A stretch of 60,000 bases of DNA, taken from assembly GCF_910592395.1 (NCBI RefSeq), contig NC_088310.1:26803491-26863490 (forward strand). The letters run 5' to 3'. Within the stretch, counting starts at the first letter, position 1; each line of letters opens with the position of its first letter. Source of the DNA: Lineus longissimus. Taxonomy: Eukaryota > Nemertea > Pilidiophora > Heteronemertea > Lineidae. Position numbers and translations under genes: made by a program. The notes under the pieces were generated by a model that saw only the letters and a list, made by a program, of their open reading frames with translations, was not told where the DNA came from and did not search any database. Positions 1-13,100 of this stretch are shown piece by piece.

Positions 1-303
1 AGACGTTTTGCTCTGGAAGCCAAGAACTAACTGTCTTCAAACACAATTCAAATACCCTACTAGTCTAGAATAGACCCTATACAAGGGGCTTAAAAATCTA
101 ACATCTGATGACCTAATACCTAGAGGCAGCAGCATCTGAGTTGTAACATCTAGAAGCCAGACTTGAAAAAGCTATTAGTATGAAACTGGGGTAAGCACAA
201 ACTAGGATGAGAATCCCCAACAGATGAGTTTCTGCACAAAATAGTAAAATTAATGAGTAAAGCTTCACCTGAGGCAACTTCATGTTGGGAGTTAAACACT
301 TAC

Positions 304-343
304 CATTCCTGTTAACTTCAAATCGTTTATGTCTTTTTTGATT
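304..343 (-). CDS. Possible MAPKBP1 exon near window edge (weak)
   Basis: 40 bp between AATACAG and a strong GTAAGT donor. It is open in the expected phase-2 entry frame, giving RIKKDINDLKLTGM, and leaves in phase 0. The peptide is not recognisable as conserved. Confidence 0.25.
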
Positions 344-2150
344 CTGTATTCCCACCAAAATTTTGAATCCAGTTGCAATCTCCTTGGAGGATTTTGAATC
401 AGTGCCGTAGCAGCAGAAGTTGGAAGTGAGATAAAAGTCTGGACATTCTGTCCCAACTTTTGCTGACCTGGGTAATTTCTCTAAACAATGAGTTTTATGG
501 CCATAAACGATTTGGAGGTGACAGATTTTACATCCCCTGCCAATTGGGAAAAGCCTGTGAAATCCGTATGTTACCTACATGAATCTCTATTATGTACCCC
601 TCTGAGTAACAAAACACTTGCTCATCAATGTCTGTTCAGGATTTATACATGAATTCAGAGGAAAATCTCTGACTACCCCAACCACTTTCTGCTCAGGAAT
701 GTATAAATCTTTACATATTTTTGCCTCAGGATGTGATTTTTATTGAAATACAAGTAAAACAAGTCCATTCATGTAGATAAACATACTATTAAGCGTAGAT
801 AATATATTCCGTGATTCCATGTCATGATATTTCCTAGAGCAAACACAAACAAATCCAAAATAAGATTATCACAAAAAAATTTCTACGGGATTGGCTTTTT
901 GAAGTTCTTATGAAAACACTGACTGCACTGATAGAATATTCATTCAAATGAGAAAGAAATATCATGACCGAAACCACGTATTATATTGCAAGGGAATTGC
1001 ATGACCGCAGCAGAACTGGAGACGAATTTCACAAGGGAGTTTTCATTTCTTATAATCTTCTCACTATATAATGAAACACTGATACCAAAATCTCAAAGCA
1101 AACCTCCACACCAAAAGCTTGAAAATATATCACCCTAGATTGCATTACAGCCAAAGAAATCCCACAATTTCCAAATCCTAAATAAACGCAAGTTATAAGC
1201 TCCTTGTCCATGAAAGCAATGGATCCGCAGCCCACACTTAACACACATATACCGAGAAGATTATATAAAATGAAGGTTTTAGCAGGATGACAAAGAAAAA
1301 TAACAAGCTTTTCACAGCAACTCGTCATTTTCTTGGTATATTGTATTTCACCAGAATACCTTCGAATCACTAACACCATGTTAAAGTAGGCCTATGCAGG
1401 TTCATTGACTTGGGGAATATGCAATGGTAGTATGAAACAACAAGGATGACATTGTTGGTGTGTTTTTATCACAAGGGAACCACAGGGGGTTATAAGGAGC
1501 AGTTTGAAAATATCTCATCATCCCTGTTGATATGTGCTCATACTCCAAGACGGCATCCATTTCTTAAGAATGTTTGATGGAAATTTCTAAGCCACCAGCG
1601 TCCAAATTTATTGATAGTACTGTCGTCATTCAAAATCATCATCAGAGATGTCAGACGTTAAGTAATGAGGTTCCCTACTTGTTGTTTTACGACAGTAATT
1701 TCTGTCAAATGTGTTTTTTTCGAGTACTGAGACATTACTCTTGACCAGTACTGTATTTTCCAAACGTAACAAAAAGAAATGGATACCATGTCTTTCATAA
1801 CCAATACCACTTTGCTACCAAAAGACAAGCACCTGTAAGTCAGGACTGGCTTTTCAACTGATGTCCACTTCCTCTAATAATATGGGGACCCATGAAAAGT
1901 GATACATGAATGAGTCAGTACCGAGAAAATATTTCATCCTTCACCTCAAAAATAAAACATGAAACGTGTTTTACGCCACGTGGAAGGTGAACATCAATGA
2001 AAACCAAGTTCTTTTACAGGAGGTCTAAGGTTACAGATTGGTATTGGTGAAAGGGTTAATGCGAAGCCCGACCGATAAGAGTCTGAATTATATCACTGAT
2101 AAGTGCATCCAAGGTTACGACATGATGTGACATCATGCGGTTAGGCTTAC

Positions 2151-2168
2151 CTGACTGGTCTTGCTGGA
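2151..2168 (-). CDS. Possible MAPKBP1 18-bp micro-exon (weak)
   Basis: A pyrimidine-rich tract and TATAG acceptor, then 18 bp reading SPARPV, then GTAAGC. Phase 2 in and out. It is too short to trust without a transcript. Confidence 0.18.
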
Positions 2169-3411
2169 CTATATAGAAGCAACAAATAAGGGGTTAAAAT
2201 CATATTCAATGTAATGAGTATACCATGCATGCTGTGGCCTCAAAGTTAACTGGTTTTCCCTATCACGACACTTCCGATGACTGAGCTAGACGACATGGGC
2301 AGGAAGACCAGTTTACTACAAGACCACAGTATTTCAGAGCATAGAAATAAGTCGGTTTTGAATAAGATGAATGAAGAAGGGATGACATTTTTAAGATTTA
2401 TTTGTCGTGGCCTGTGAAAAATGGTCAAAGACAAATGGGTTTTACAGTCAAAATCTGCAAAATCCACAGAAACAGGCCAGCGCGCGCGATGGTTGAACTT
2501 CATATTTAGCCAGAGGAGAAGGCAGTACTGATATGAAATTGTTCTCACGATACGGCAAAGAATGAAGCTCCCATGCCCATATGGCCCTGATAGTGATATT
2601 GATATGAAATGGCATAACTGATGTGAAATCGACACAAACACAGGACAAGACAAGGACAAGCACAACACAATTAGCTCTTAATGACGACGTCTGTGATCTC
2701 AATTCACAAATACTTTAACTGTTGATCGTGAAAGAATGTTAGGATGAATCTGAATTCACACATCAGGTAAAACAGCACACGTTGACATGCCAAGTGTTAC
2801 GTCTACAAGGTTTAGTCATGACACTTGCTAACTCTCATTGGATTTTTGGCATTGGATACTAAATATACTATTTGAACACCAAAACAAAAAATTTCTCATG
2901 CATAAAGCAAAATAAGAATAAACTTGTGAATATTGAATAAATAGCTGTACAAAATGACTTAATTTCATGAATGAGAACGAAATGGGAAAAAATAAGAAAA
3001 ATATCCAAAACTTTTATTCCAAGATCCAACTCTCAAAATACTGAAAATTCCGGAAAATTTAAGATTACTGACCCCACCCAATTCTCAATACAGAAGTAAG
3101 TCCTAAATGCCAATTAAACGAACTTGAAAACTGTCTGGTCCAAAATAGTTATCCATTCATAAAATAGAGGTCATTATTTTTTCTACCATAACCTTTAATA
3201 ACGCATTTCCACTAGAATAAACCAGCAGCTTCAAAACATGCACTGGTTGTGACCTCAGCCTCGAGTCCACCTCATCCAACCTGACCAGGAGTGACAAGTG
3301 CATTGATGTACAGAATGTGTGCATGAAGTACATGACACCCAGGTCTGGTTATACGGAGATGGACAGGGGAGAATGTGCACAAACTGCATAACCATGATAT
3401 GGAAGGTTTAC

Positions 3412-3468
3412 CTGAATGGGACAAGTTCAAGATGGGAGAGGTAACGTGGGGCCATTTCTGCTAAACGT
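3412..3468 (-). CDS. Possible MAPKBP1 C-terminal exon (weak)
   Basis: 57 bp between an acceptor (CACTTCACAG) and a GTAAAC donor, open in the frame left by the exon at 3949-4124 and giving RRLAEMAPRYLSHLELVPF. Phase 2 in and out. I see no clear homology, so this rests on splice sites and frame only. Confidence 0.25.
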
Positions 3469-3948
3469 CTGTGAAGTGAAGCATTTTGAATATATTATTG
3501 CTTTATGCTTCTTTCGTCACAAAACCGTAAAAATAAAACGCTTTCGAAAAATTTCAGTCTGCAGTAGCTCCCGAGACAAAAGCAAAAATGAAATGAAAAA
3601 TTTAGCAGAATTCTTTCAGAGCTGTGCAATGAAATCGCTTTTTTATCCTTCTTGAAACATGATCATGATAACCCAATCAGTTTCGGAATGATGAAGGCAT
3701 GCAAGTGGCAACAGTAAGGTAGACACAAAACAATTGGGAAACACTCAACCTTTTCAGAGAATAAAACAAGAATTTCTGGTACATTTTCAAAAAGTTTGAT
3801 AAACTATGACATGCAATGATTTCCAGAAATGATTTCAATAAGTTTAGAAATCTCATAGGGCCTGAATCATACGAAATGTTCCCAAGTTGATAATTTCTCT
3901 GAATCCTAAGACACAGACAGGTAATGATAGCCATTTGACTGCACTCAC

Positions 3949-4124
3949 CTCAGATGGGCCGTCTGCGCTCTCGAGAGGAACCTCGATGACAGACTGAGAC
4001 GATGGCTTGGAAGGCGACCACGGTAGTTAGGAGCCAGGCCATTCTCAGTTTCACTCGAGGCAGGTGAGCCGGGGATGACGGGAGAAGCACCAATATTCTC
4101 GAAAGTCTGGCGTAGGAATTCCTC
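3949..4124 (-). CDS. MAPKBP1: MAPKBP1 exon, EEFLRQTFE motif and [12 protein letters not shown] helix
   Basis: Begins [20 protein letters not shown] and ends [18 protein letters not shown]. This aligns with FL(K/R)xHFExL and the following (I/L)S(S/T)(R/Q)FL block in both human paralogues, which lies roughly 300 residues before the C-terminus. Phase 0 in, phase 2 out. It is the last exon I can support by homology. Confidence 0.92.
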
Positions 4125-7100
4125 CTGAAGATGCAAAGTTTGAATAGGTTGTATTCCTCTGTTATAGTGAAGCAATTTCAGCAGGATATTTTCCTTGCTT
4201 TTATTGCAGAGCGACCAGGTACTAGGAATCTCAGTTTTAGATCATTCTGAACTCTACAAAAGAGTGGCTTCTGTTGAAACTAGCTAGGGATGGTAGGCTT
4301 GATAGGATGTCCTCATAACTCGTCTGGTCAACTGACCTTAGCCGTATCATCTTCTATGAACTGTTTGTTAGGATCAAGTGGGGTCGTAACGAGGGATGGC
4401 GGACCCGATGGGATATCGTCAACAAACTCCTCGTCGCTATTCACCTCGTCAATGGTGATGGGTTCAGTGTTCTCAGATTCTGAAATGAGCAGAGAAATGG
4501 GTCATAGAATGGAGACCATACATGTAAGGTGCACAATTGGTAAAAGCTTCCTCTGAGATCAAGGGTTTGATGTCTGCTAAGGAACCACAAGTAGAAGAGC
4601 TGGCAAGGAGAGGTCCCTCTCTCATTACTTTATGTTGTCAAAGCATAGTTCTTTGATGCTATCCAGTGCCTTGAACATTAGGGTGAGAAAACCTTGAAAT
4701 GTACACTTGAAACACAATTGACTATTTCAATACATGTGTGAAAGTTTGGAATCTGCTCCTTAACAATTTACTTTAAACAAATTGACTTCCATCACCACAC
4801 TGAAGACCACATCAGTTGGTCCTATGTAGGAAAATGGGATTGCCTAAAATCACTCATGACGGTTCAAATAGTTGAAAATATATGCTGGGGATAAAAGCAG
4901 AACACATAATGAGCCCTTCAATATATGGCTGCAATCCCTTCACCAAAACAACACATATTAAACTGAAATAACTGAAAAATAACTGAAGTTCCCAAACACC
5001 AAAAAACAACAAGAATAGAGAACTGTCCTCAGAGGATTTCATGATACAGGTACTGGAAGGCTGTAAATCAGATAAATCATCGAGACGACTTTTCCCCAGC
5101 AAACATCAACATACAGGGAGACTTCTAATAGTCCCAAGTAAAAAGCCCTGGGGCCATAGCTAAGCTACTGATGACATCGTAGGGGTTGTTCCGGGGCCAA
5201 GAAAATACGCTAGAAAGTAGACGAAGCCTCCACCTGACTAGAAGCAGATGGAACAAGGGTGAGCTGTAGTGTTCATCTTTACCATCAGAGGGCGTTTTAC
5301 CCTCGTATTCATCATCGCCATCGTCACTGTCGTTCTCGATATCTTCGTCCTCCTGATCGGTCGAAATATAGAACACGACGCTACGTCGTGGTCGTGCTGC
5401 TCGAAAATTAGCCAGGAGCTGCTCAGCTGCAGACAGTACTGTTATGAGATGTGTGGTGCAGAAGGTATAGAATGTTACAATGGAACCCTGTCAACTTGAA
5501 CATAGTCATTCACACCAACTAAAAGTTATTGAAGGAAACGTGACCAGATGAAATGGAGAAGATTAAACCATGAGGCTTAAAGGTTTTCATGCATGTTCAT
5601 GAGTCTTTAGGCACTTTCTGTGGCGACACTTACCGATATCCTTCGAGTCTTCTGTATCCTGGGTGTCAGTTGAGAGAATTCGGTTCCTTCGCCGCCTGGC
5701 AGCCAGCTCTTCTGCCGACAAGGCAAAAACACGGAAACTACTGCAATGGAGAGAAGCACACTTTCAGGTACCAAGTCGCCAAGTCTTACTGATTTTGGAG
5801 ATTATAATAGGTGAGATTCCCCACTGATCTTGGGCATAACATTGTACTCTCTTTGGCCAGGATCAAGCTTGACAGCCAGGTTTACAAGGGGCTTGGGTCT
5901 GGTTTTGTGATAAGGCAAGAACACTCACTCGGTTGATGTCTCCGCTGTATCCCCCTCCTCACTGACTGTCGGATATATGACGACCTCGGGCTCTTCTTCT
6001 TCATCTTCATCATCATGATCTTCGCTCGGCGTTCTGTCAGGACCAGACGTCCGTGACATGAAAGTCTGGTGGCGGGCGAGAGACCCTCGTGACGTCGTGA
6101 TGGCACCACCCTGGAACAAGAATGAAACTAACGACTACTAATTTGAAAACTGTCCAATTCACAGCGAGGTAATTTGAGTATATTACACTGCAGATTACCC
6201 TAAGTTAATGGCACATTACTGCTGAGAATTTGTTTACACAACAAGAACAGATAGCAAGGTTTGAAGAAACTGAGAGCGTTCAGACTTACCGAGTCTGATA
6301 TGTTCGAATTTCCATCCTCATCGAATCTTTGCGCTATTTCTTCCGGTGAAGCACCGATGGTGAAGAAATCGTCATCATCGTCATCGTCATCCACATTCTC
6401 CCCATCTTCTTCATGTACGGCCTGGAAATTGCAGAAAGATGGCAGAGAGTAAGCAAGATTAGGCTTGAATAGGCCTATTATAGGTGACATGGAGTGGTTC
6501 CCAAGCCTCTCGGAACAGAGCCCTTGCTGACATCTTGAACAAAATGAAGCTGTTTCACATCACACTGAAATAACATTAAACTGTTCTTACCAGAGCTCTC
6601 TCAATAACCATGGTGTCTCTTCGAATCTGTGCCTTCTGCAGCTGTTCTGATAACGTGTCGGGCTCAATGGTGAATCGGCGCCGATCTGAATGGAGGTGAA
6701 ATCATATTTACTCAAAGCAGCAATTGTTTTTTAACACAGAACTGTCTTCAGCCTCACTGCTGGGAACAATCATGCATCTTGGCTCAAATTAGTATTGATA
6801 CATTGGACATAACACAAAGCAGACAGCTCACAGGAAGAAATAAATTTTGCACTTTTCTGGCAAGACATTTGGGGTGTATTTATAGTAACTTGACTGACTT
6901 AACTTAGGAGTTGTAATATCCTACAGGTTCTAAATAATCAATGTTCAGATTCTACGGGCCAAATTCATAAATGATGTTTAGCTTAAAACAGCATTTAACT
7001 ACTGAATAGACAGTAGGCCCTGAAACTGATTAGAGAGAAGTTGTACATGTCTAACCCTGAAACGCCCTACATGAATTTGGGCCTATATGTTTTGGTTTAA

Positions 7101-10100
7101 TCAGGTAATCTACAGTACCATTGGTTATGCCTGATCACCCAGCCTGGTTATGCCTGATCACCCATTCAATTTCAAATAAACTACGATTGTTACTTTACAT
7201 ACTAGTCTTCAACAATAGCTTTACCACAGTACAATGTATACACACAATACTCATTTGCTCAGGTTGTGTTACAATGAGGGTGACGATAAGTGATATCTGA
7301 GTGTTATTGTGCCATGTGATGAGAGGATCAGGTTGTCAGCTGGTCAGATATGGGTCGAGTCAAGATTCTACATTTATGGCGCTTTCTAGTATTTTCCTTT
7401 GCACCACACAAACAAAGCCCATTTTGGTCTGAAAGAGCCGACATGCCAGATGGATCAAGCATTATTTCTGATTTCTCGTATCAAAAACTCGACCCCACGT
7501 CTGACCAGCTGTATACAACATCACTGCACCAACACGACAACAGGGATGCTTGCCTTCTGCTCCCTGTCTAGGGGCAGTCACTCCCAAACCTGTAGCCAAA
7601 GAACATTAATAACTCAATGAGCAAGCAAAAAACATGCAATCTATCTACAGATGATGAGACATGAATAATGTGAAATAACCTTTGGGGACTTTCCAATGAC
7701 AATCATATAGCCAAAGACAAAAGCCAAAAGACAGCAGACTTGTTGGTTGCCCATCATCTGGGAAGAGGAGGTCAATGCCCTTTAAGAAACCAAAACGCAA
7801 GCCCAACATACAGACTTGTTTAGAGAAGGTGATGATGAGATCTTCTACAACATTACCTAAAGCAGCAATTCCACGATTCTGTCTTTTATTTTGAACACAG
7901 CACTGTCTTCAGCCCAGCTGGTGGGAACAATGGTGTGTCTGGGCTAGTAGCTAATGACAACTTGAAGTGTATCAAAGGCTCAACATGACAAAACTTATGC
8001 ACAATTCTGTTCAAAATGACTCTTACCTCTTGCAGCATCAAAAGACAACTGTAAAGTATTATCATTGTCAAGGAGTGACTTCATCTGAATACCGCCATCG
8101 TCAACGCGTTGAGCCCAGCGCCCTCTAGGAGCTGGAAGACTACTCATCGGCCCAAGCGGGTCTGACTCCTCATGCAGCACCTGCAAGGGAATTTAAACAG
8201 TTTAGAGGACAGGTGAGAGGGTGTGGGTTAAGGTTGACATGATGGTGTGAGTCAGTGTCACCTGGAAGTACAAGGTCACTTACTACTCCCTACACAAACT
8301 GGCAGTTGTCCACATTGCTTACAAGAAAGATCCACATGCCCAAAGATCAAATCCGAAGGTTCTGCAACTGGGTAACACGCAACAGTATACAATGTCCAAA
8401 TCATGTCCCTTAAGGTGTTGACATCTTATTGGATTCCCGAGCTTCACTCTTCAGTACTACCCCTTCGAGGCAAGAATACTTCTTTATCTTCTGTAGCACC
8501 TCGCGAGCCCTAGGCTATGAAAAGCTAGTCTTGGAAGCATACAGGTTTTCTTCCACACAGAGAAAGCCTAATACCAGAATTCTGAAGGTGAATAGCAACT
8601 GGCTATAGCTGTACACATGAGGTTGTACGTGTACATATCAAGTCATTACCAGGCATGCTAATCCAATACTGTGCTCCTGATATATCAACCTAACTATGTG
8701 TAATCTCATTGGAATGCCTTCCCAAGCGTGCAAACAATCACACCCATCACCAGTAACGCTCCAAGATGCAGAAAACATGACCTACTACCAAGCAACTTTC
8801 ACCGAGAAGCTTGATGCAAATGGCTGAGAATCATATACACAATTATATATCATATTTACAGATATTAGACTTCTGAATGAAAACTTATAAGATCTTAGAA
8901 AGTGTTTTGGGGCAATATTCTAAGTGCTTTAAGCATAGAATTATGCGTCTCGCCCTTACCCCGGACTTGTCTTTAGGCCTTATGGTTACAGGGAGCTGAG
9001 GGGATATACCCTCTCTGCCCACCAACCCGACTTCCCTTGAAGGTTCTTCAGGTTTTGTTTTAAGAAGCATAGCAGTTCGCTCTTTGATAGATAGACTTCC
9101 CCTGAAGCATTCCACAGGTTTGGTAACCGGAAGCACAGAGGTTCCCTCCCAGCTCGGCACCTTAAATACCTTGGACTGTTCTTCCGGTTTGGGTGTAGGG
9201 AGCAGTGGAGGTTTTCGCTCCAGTGATCGACCCTACAATTTGATCCAATTTTACATATATTAGCATCTTTTCACAATAAGTGTTACTTTTCAGACTTGAA
9301 GCATGACATATTGAGCTGAAACTGTGCTATCTGTTTAGGAGTGAAAAGTATCGTTAGTGGGGATTAAGTTTACTAATAATACTGTCTCAATCAGTAGCAG
9401 TTCCATAATCACTTTTTTATATTTTCATTTTATTTTTTGTGGGTTTTTACAGAAGTCTACACATTTCTTAGTTCTCAACTCAAAACGACTGATACCAGTA
9501 TCAAGCAGGGCGTTTTTTACATCACTTTTCAAACAGTTGGTCCCCAAACCTGCCCGATTCCCCAACACAGGTATCACTTATCAATTGAAATAGATAAGCA
9601 GAAGGAATAAAGGGACGATCAAAGCATTTGTCAGCATTTGGATTGCCCTCCCATTTCCCGAGGACTCGCCATGGCTTTCTTCTACCACCCTGCAGGATTG
9701 GAACACAAATATTATGGACAAATATAACGGGTCCAACATCTGCTCTGAAAAAAGATCCATAACTTGTTAGTCACAGATGAAAAAACATTAGTAATAGCAG
9801 ACAAACCTTGCTCCATATCGGTGAATGCGACTGCGACTTTGTCATAAACGGTACAGATGCCTAGAGGGGAAATCGGTGAGCGTTATCATTCACTATGGTG
9901 TGGCAAGCGAACATTCACATACAGGACTAGACAGGCATTGGTGAAAAGACCCGGTGAAATCTTATTGACCACAAGCCAAAGAGGGACTTGTGCATCTGGA
10001 TGACATCAATATAGGATCATCAAACTAGGAATCGGACAACACTTCATGGAGGACAAACATATACATAGCTATATCTCAGACCAGGACCACTCCACTTTAG

Positions 10101-13100
10101 ATCTTTTGTTGGTAGCCATGATGATCTTGATTGATGCAATCCAGATTTCAACTTTTATTCCTGGGTCTTTAAACCAATCAATCTACATGACATGAAATGA
10201 TGATGATTGGTAAATGGTATAGAAACACTCGACGTCATACTTAAAATCACGAAAGTAACAGAAATTAAGCCATATTCATTTTAAGGAAAACTTATTAATA
10301 CTTGCAAAAATTAGGTAAATGAACTTCAATTTTTACAAAAAATGATTGAAATTATTGGATAATTCTGGTGTAACTTGATAATTAAGGGAAATATTGACTT
10401 TGACTTCAGCAAAAGATTACAACTTTACACTAATCAAGAGAACTGAACTTTAATATTACAATTAAAAAGACAATTTAACCTGAAATTCAACAATTTTGAA
10501 AGATTAATGTCCCAAAACCAACACTCAAATAAAAATTAACAGAACTTTAATAACAGAAAACCATCATAGCTTTTGAAAACCAAAGCAGACAGAACTGGGA
10601 AATGCAATGTTCAAATAAAGCGGGAACAGTTTAAAGGGGGTTTCAAAATCATACATACTGTATTACCATCAAGAGGAAATATTTCCAATGATTGGTGATG
10701 CGTCAAGGTGATGCGTATGGTTTTGAAACATTGAATAAAATAGATAAGTCACACTTTTTACACACAAATTAAGACATGAGCAGTTATTTTAATCCAGTGC
10801 TAAAATAATCAATATTTAAGACTGGAAAGGTGATAATCAATTCAACTAAACTAAGTTGCAATATATTCAAAGCTGGGGACTTTGATATAATAATTACAGT
10901 CATTTACTTGATCTCATCATAATGTAGATTGAATGTGAACGTATATTTCGTGAATACTGACAAACATTTGGATTATAGGTGCATCAGGTGTTGCTATTAA
11001 AGTGTTCTGTGAGTGTTATGTTAGTACGGAGTTATTCAAATCATGCACTGGATTCAGTTAATTTGGAGTCCTTTGTTCAGAGGCCTCAGTTAGTTTTTGC
11101 CTCCTGACTTAACTTCGAAATACTCAATGACGAGTCAAAGTTGTTGAGATTCAAATTTTGAATACGGCAGACGCAGTGAAACAGATGGAGTGAAAATGAT
11201 AAAAGAGGTGAAAATCATCTTGAACCATCAAGGGTTAACATTCACCTGTCGATCTGCTCATTTCCATGGTAACGAGCAGATGAGAATTGTGTGAACCCTC
11301 GAAGTTTCGAGATGGTGTAACTCAAATATGATGTTAAGAGTGGAAAAATGTAAGAGACTTCACAGGATGCGTGTCTTTGTGGATTAAGAGAACAAATACC
11401 GGTACTGCATATTACCCAGCGCCAGGAATAGTTTTCATCTGATTGAACTTATGTATCATGTTGAGAGGAATCACTGACGTGAATTGAATCTCCAAGTAAA
11501 TATGACTCACAAAGCAATCTCTTCAATAGCTATGCACAATTTGACAAATTTTGACAAGACCTGTGTACAGAACACGCTGTTCTGAGAGCCATATATACCC
11601 TAAGACGAGATAGATTCGATACACTTGCAAAACTTTCTGCCAAATGATACACAGGTCCCCCAGATTCCCTGTCATGTCTCCCTGCCCAGAATGTATTGAT
11701 TAGGAAACACAAGCATGACTGTCACAAACGATATCTTACTCGACGTGGACTCTCGGTATGGGGACTCCCAATGAACTGAAAACAGACAGCGGTGATTATG
11801 CAGCAAGAGAAACACAGGACTGAAACAGATGACATGGCAGTATGAAAAGATGGAGGAAATATTGAGGCAAATTACAAGGTTCCTGAAGAACTCAATCAAA
11901 ATTCACAATTGTACTCTGATTTTGGATCACAAAGATCCCTTCTGGGTTGATGAACTTTTCTCACTTTTCATATGTAAAATAACCTTTCCACAGAAAAGTT
12001 TTGAAGCCATGATTGCTTGAATAAGCTTTCTGAGTAATGGATTTTATGTTGGAAGAGCTTAAAATATGAGACCGAAAGAGAATAAGGATGAGTATGAGAG
12101 TCATTATATTAATGAAAACTGCATGCCATGGCAGATCAAGGCCTGAAGAGAGGTTATGTGAGTCAATGTTAGTGGAAACTGCAGGCAGCAAGTTCATGTT
12201 GGACTATTAAACAATGCAAGGCCAGTGTTATAAGGTTGTTGGAGAGTCTAAATGTAAAGAGCCACAACGAATGAACAAATATGTGACCCGCTCTACCAAA
12301 ACTAGGCGCTTGTCGCATCTGAACTTGACAGGTTGATACGGACTTGTTGTTCATTTCCCTATTGTAGACCTTTTGTGAAATGTGACCAAATCAGTTTGTA
12401 ATAGATTTCACAAAAGGTCTACAATAGGGAAATGAACAACAAGTCCGTATCAACTTGTCGAGTTCAGATGCGACAAGCGCCTAGTTTTGGTAGAGCGGGT
12501 CACATATATCATGGGGTTATGAATGCATCGGTCTATTATACTCTTTTCTCCCCAATTCAAATATCTTTGTTAAAGTTACCAAAAGAATGAAAAACCAACA
12601 ACAAAAGAATGAACACCTTCAGAAAGGAACACAATTGTTAAGAAGGGTATTAGGGTCAAAGAATATGTTAACAGGCTGAACAAAGTAATATGTGCATTGC
12701 AAAATAGGCTGTCAACTCAACAGAAGGTTATAAAGGTAATGAGGGACTTCATTGACAAAAGGTTGCAGTAATGGCTTCATGTAGTGGTCCAATACAATGC
12801 AGACCCTTTTGTGGGTGAAATTGACATGGGCTATTGTATATTTGAGCATTCCGGATATGAAGTTCCTCATTATGGCATGAAAGTGCCCAAGCAATTTTAA
12901 TATACAAAGGTACAAAATACAACACTATAGGTATTGTGTTTGCGACAAGTTGATTGAAAACAAAACATGTTAGCTTCATTCAAAGTCATCTTTTCCTTCA
13001 AACTGAATGTCAATTCTGTCCTCACAAGATCAATTTGGCATGTATCAACATTTCTATCAATTACCAACGGATCTCTTCAATACTGAGCACAGCCAGAAAG

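Larger units (their letters stand above)
1..3948 (-). other. 3' part of MAPKBP1 locus without a confident exon
   Basis: AT-rich sequence with only the three weak exon candidates listed separately. The helical C-terminal domain expected for the family was not found here, so it probably lies beyond the left edge. No repeat stood out. Confidence 0.5.

Noticed and set aside
7350-7620. Plus-strand open frames inside a MAPKBP1 intron
   Set aside because: Short, overlapping, without start context, splice sites or homology.
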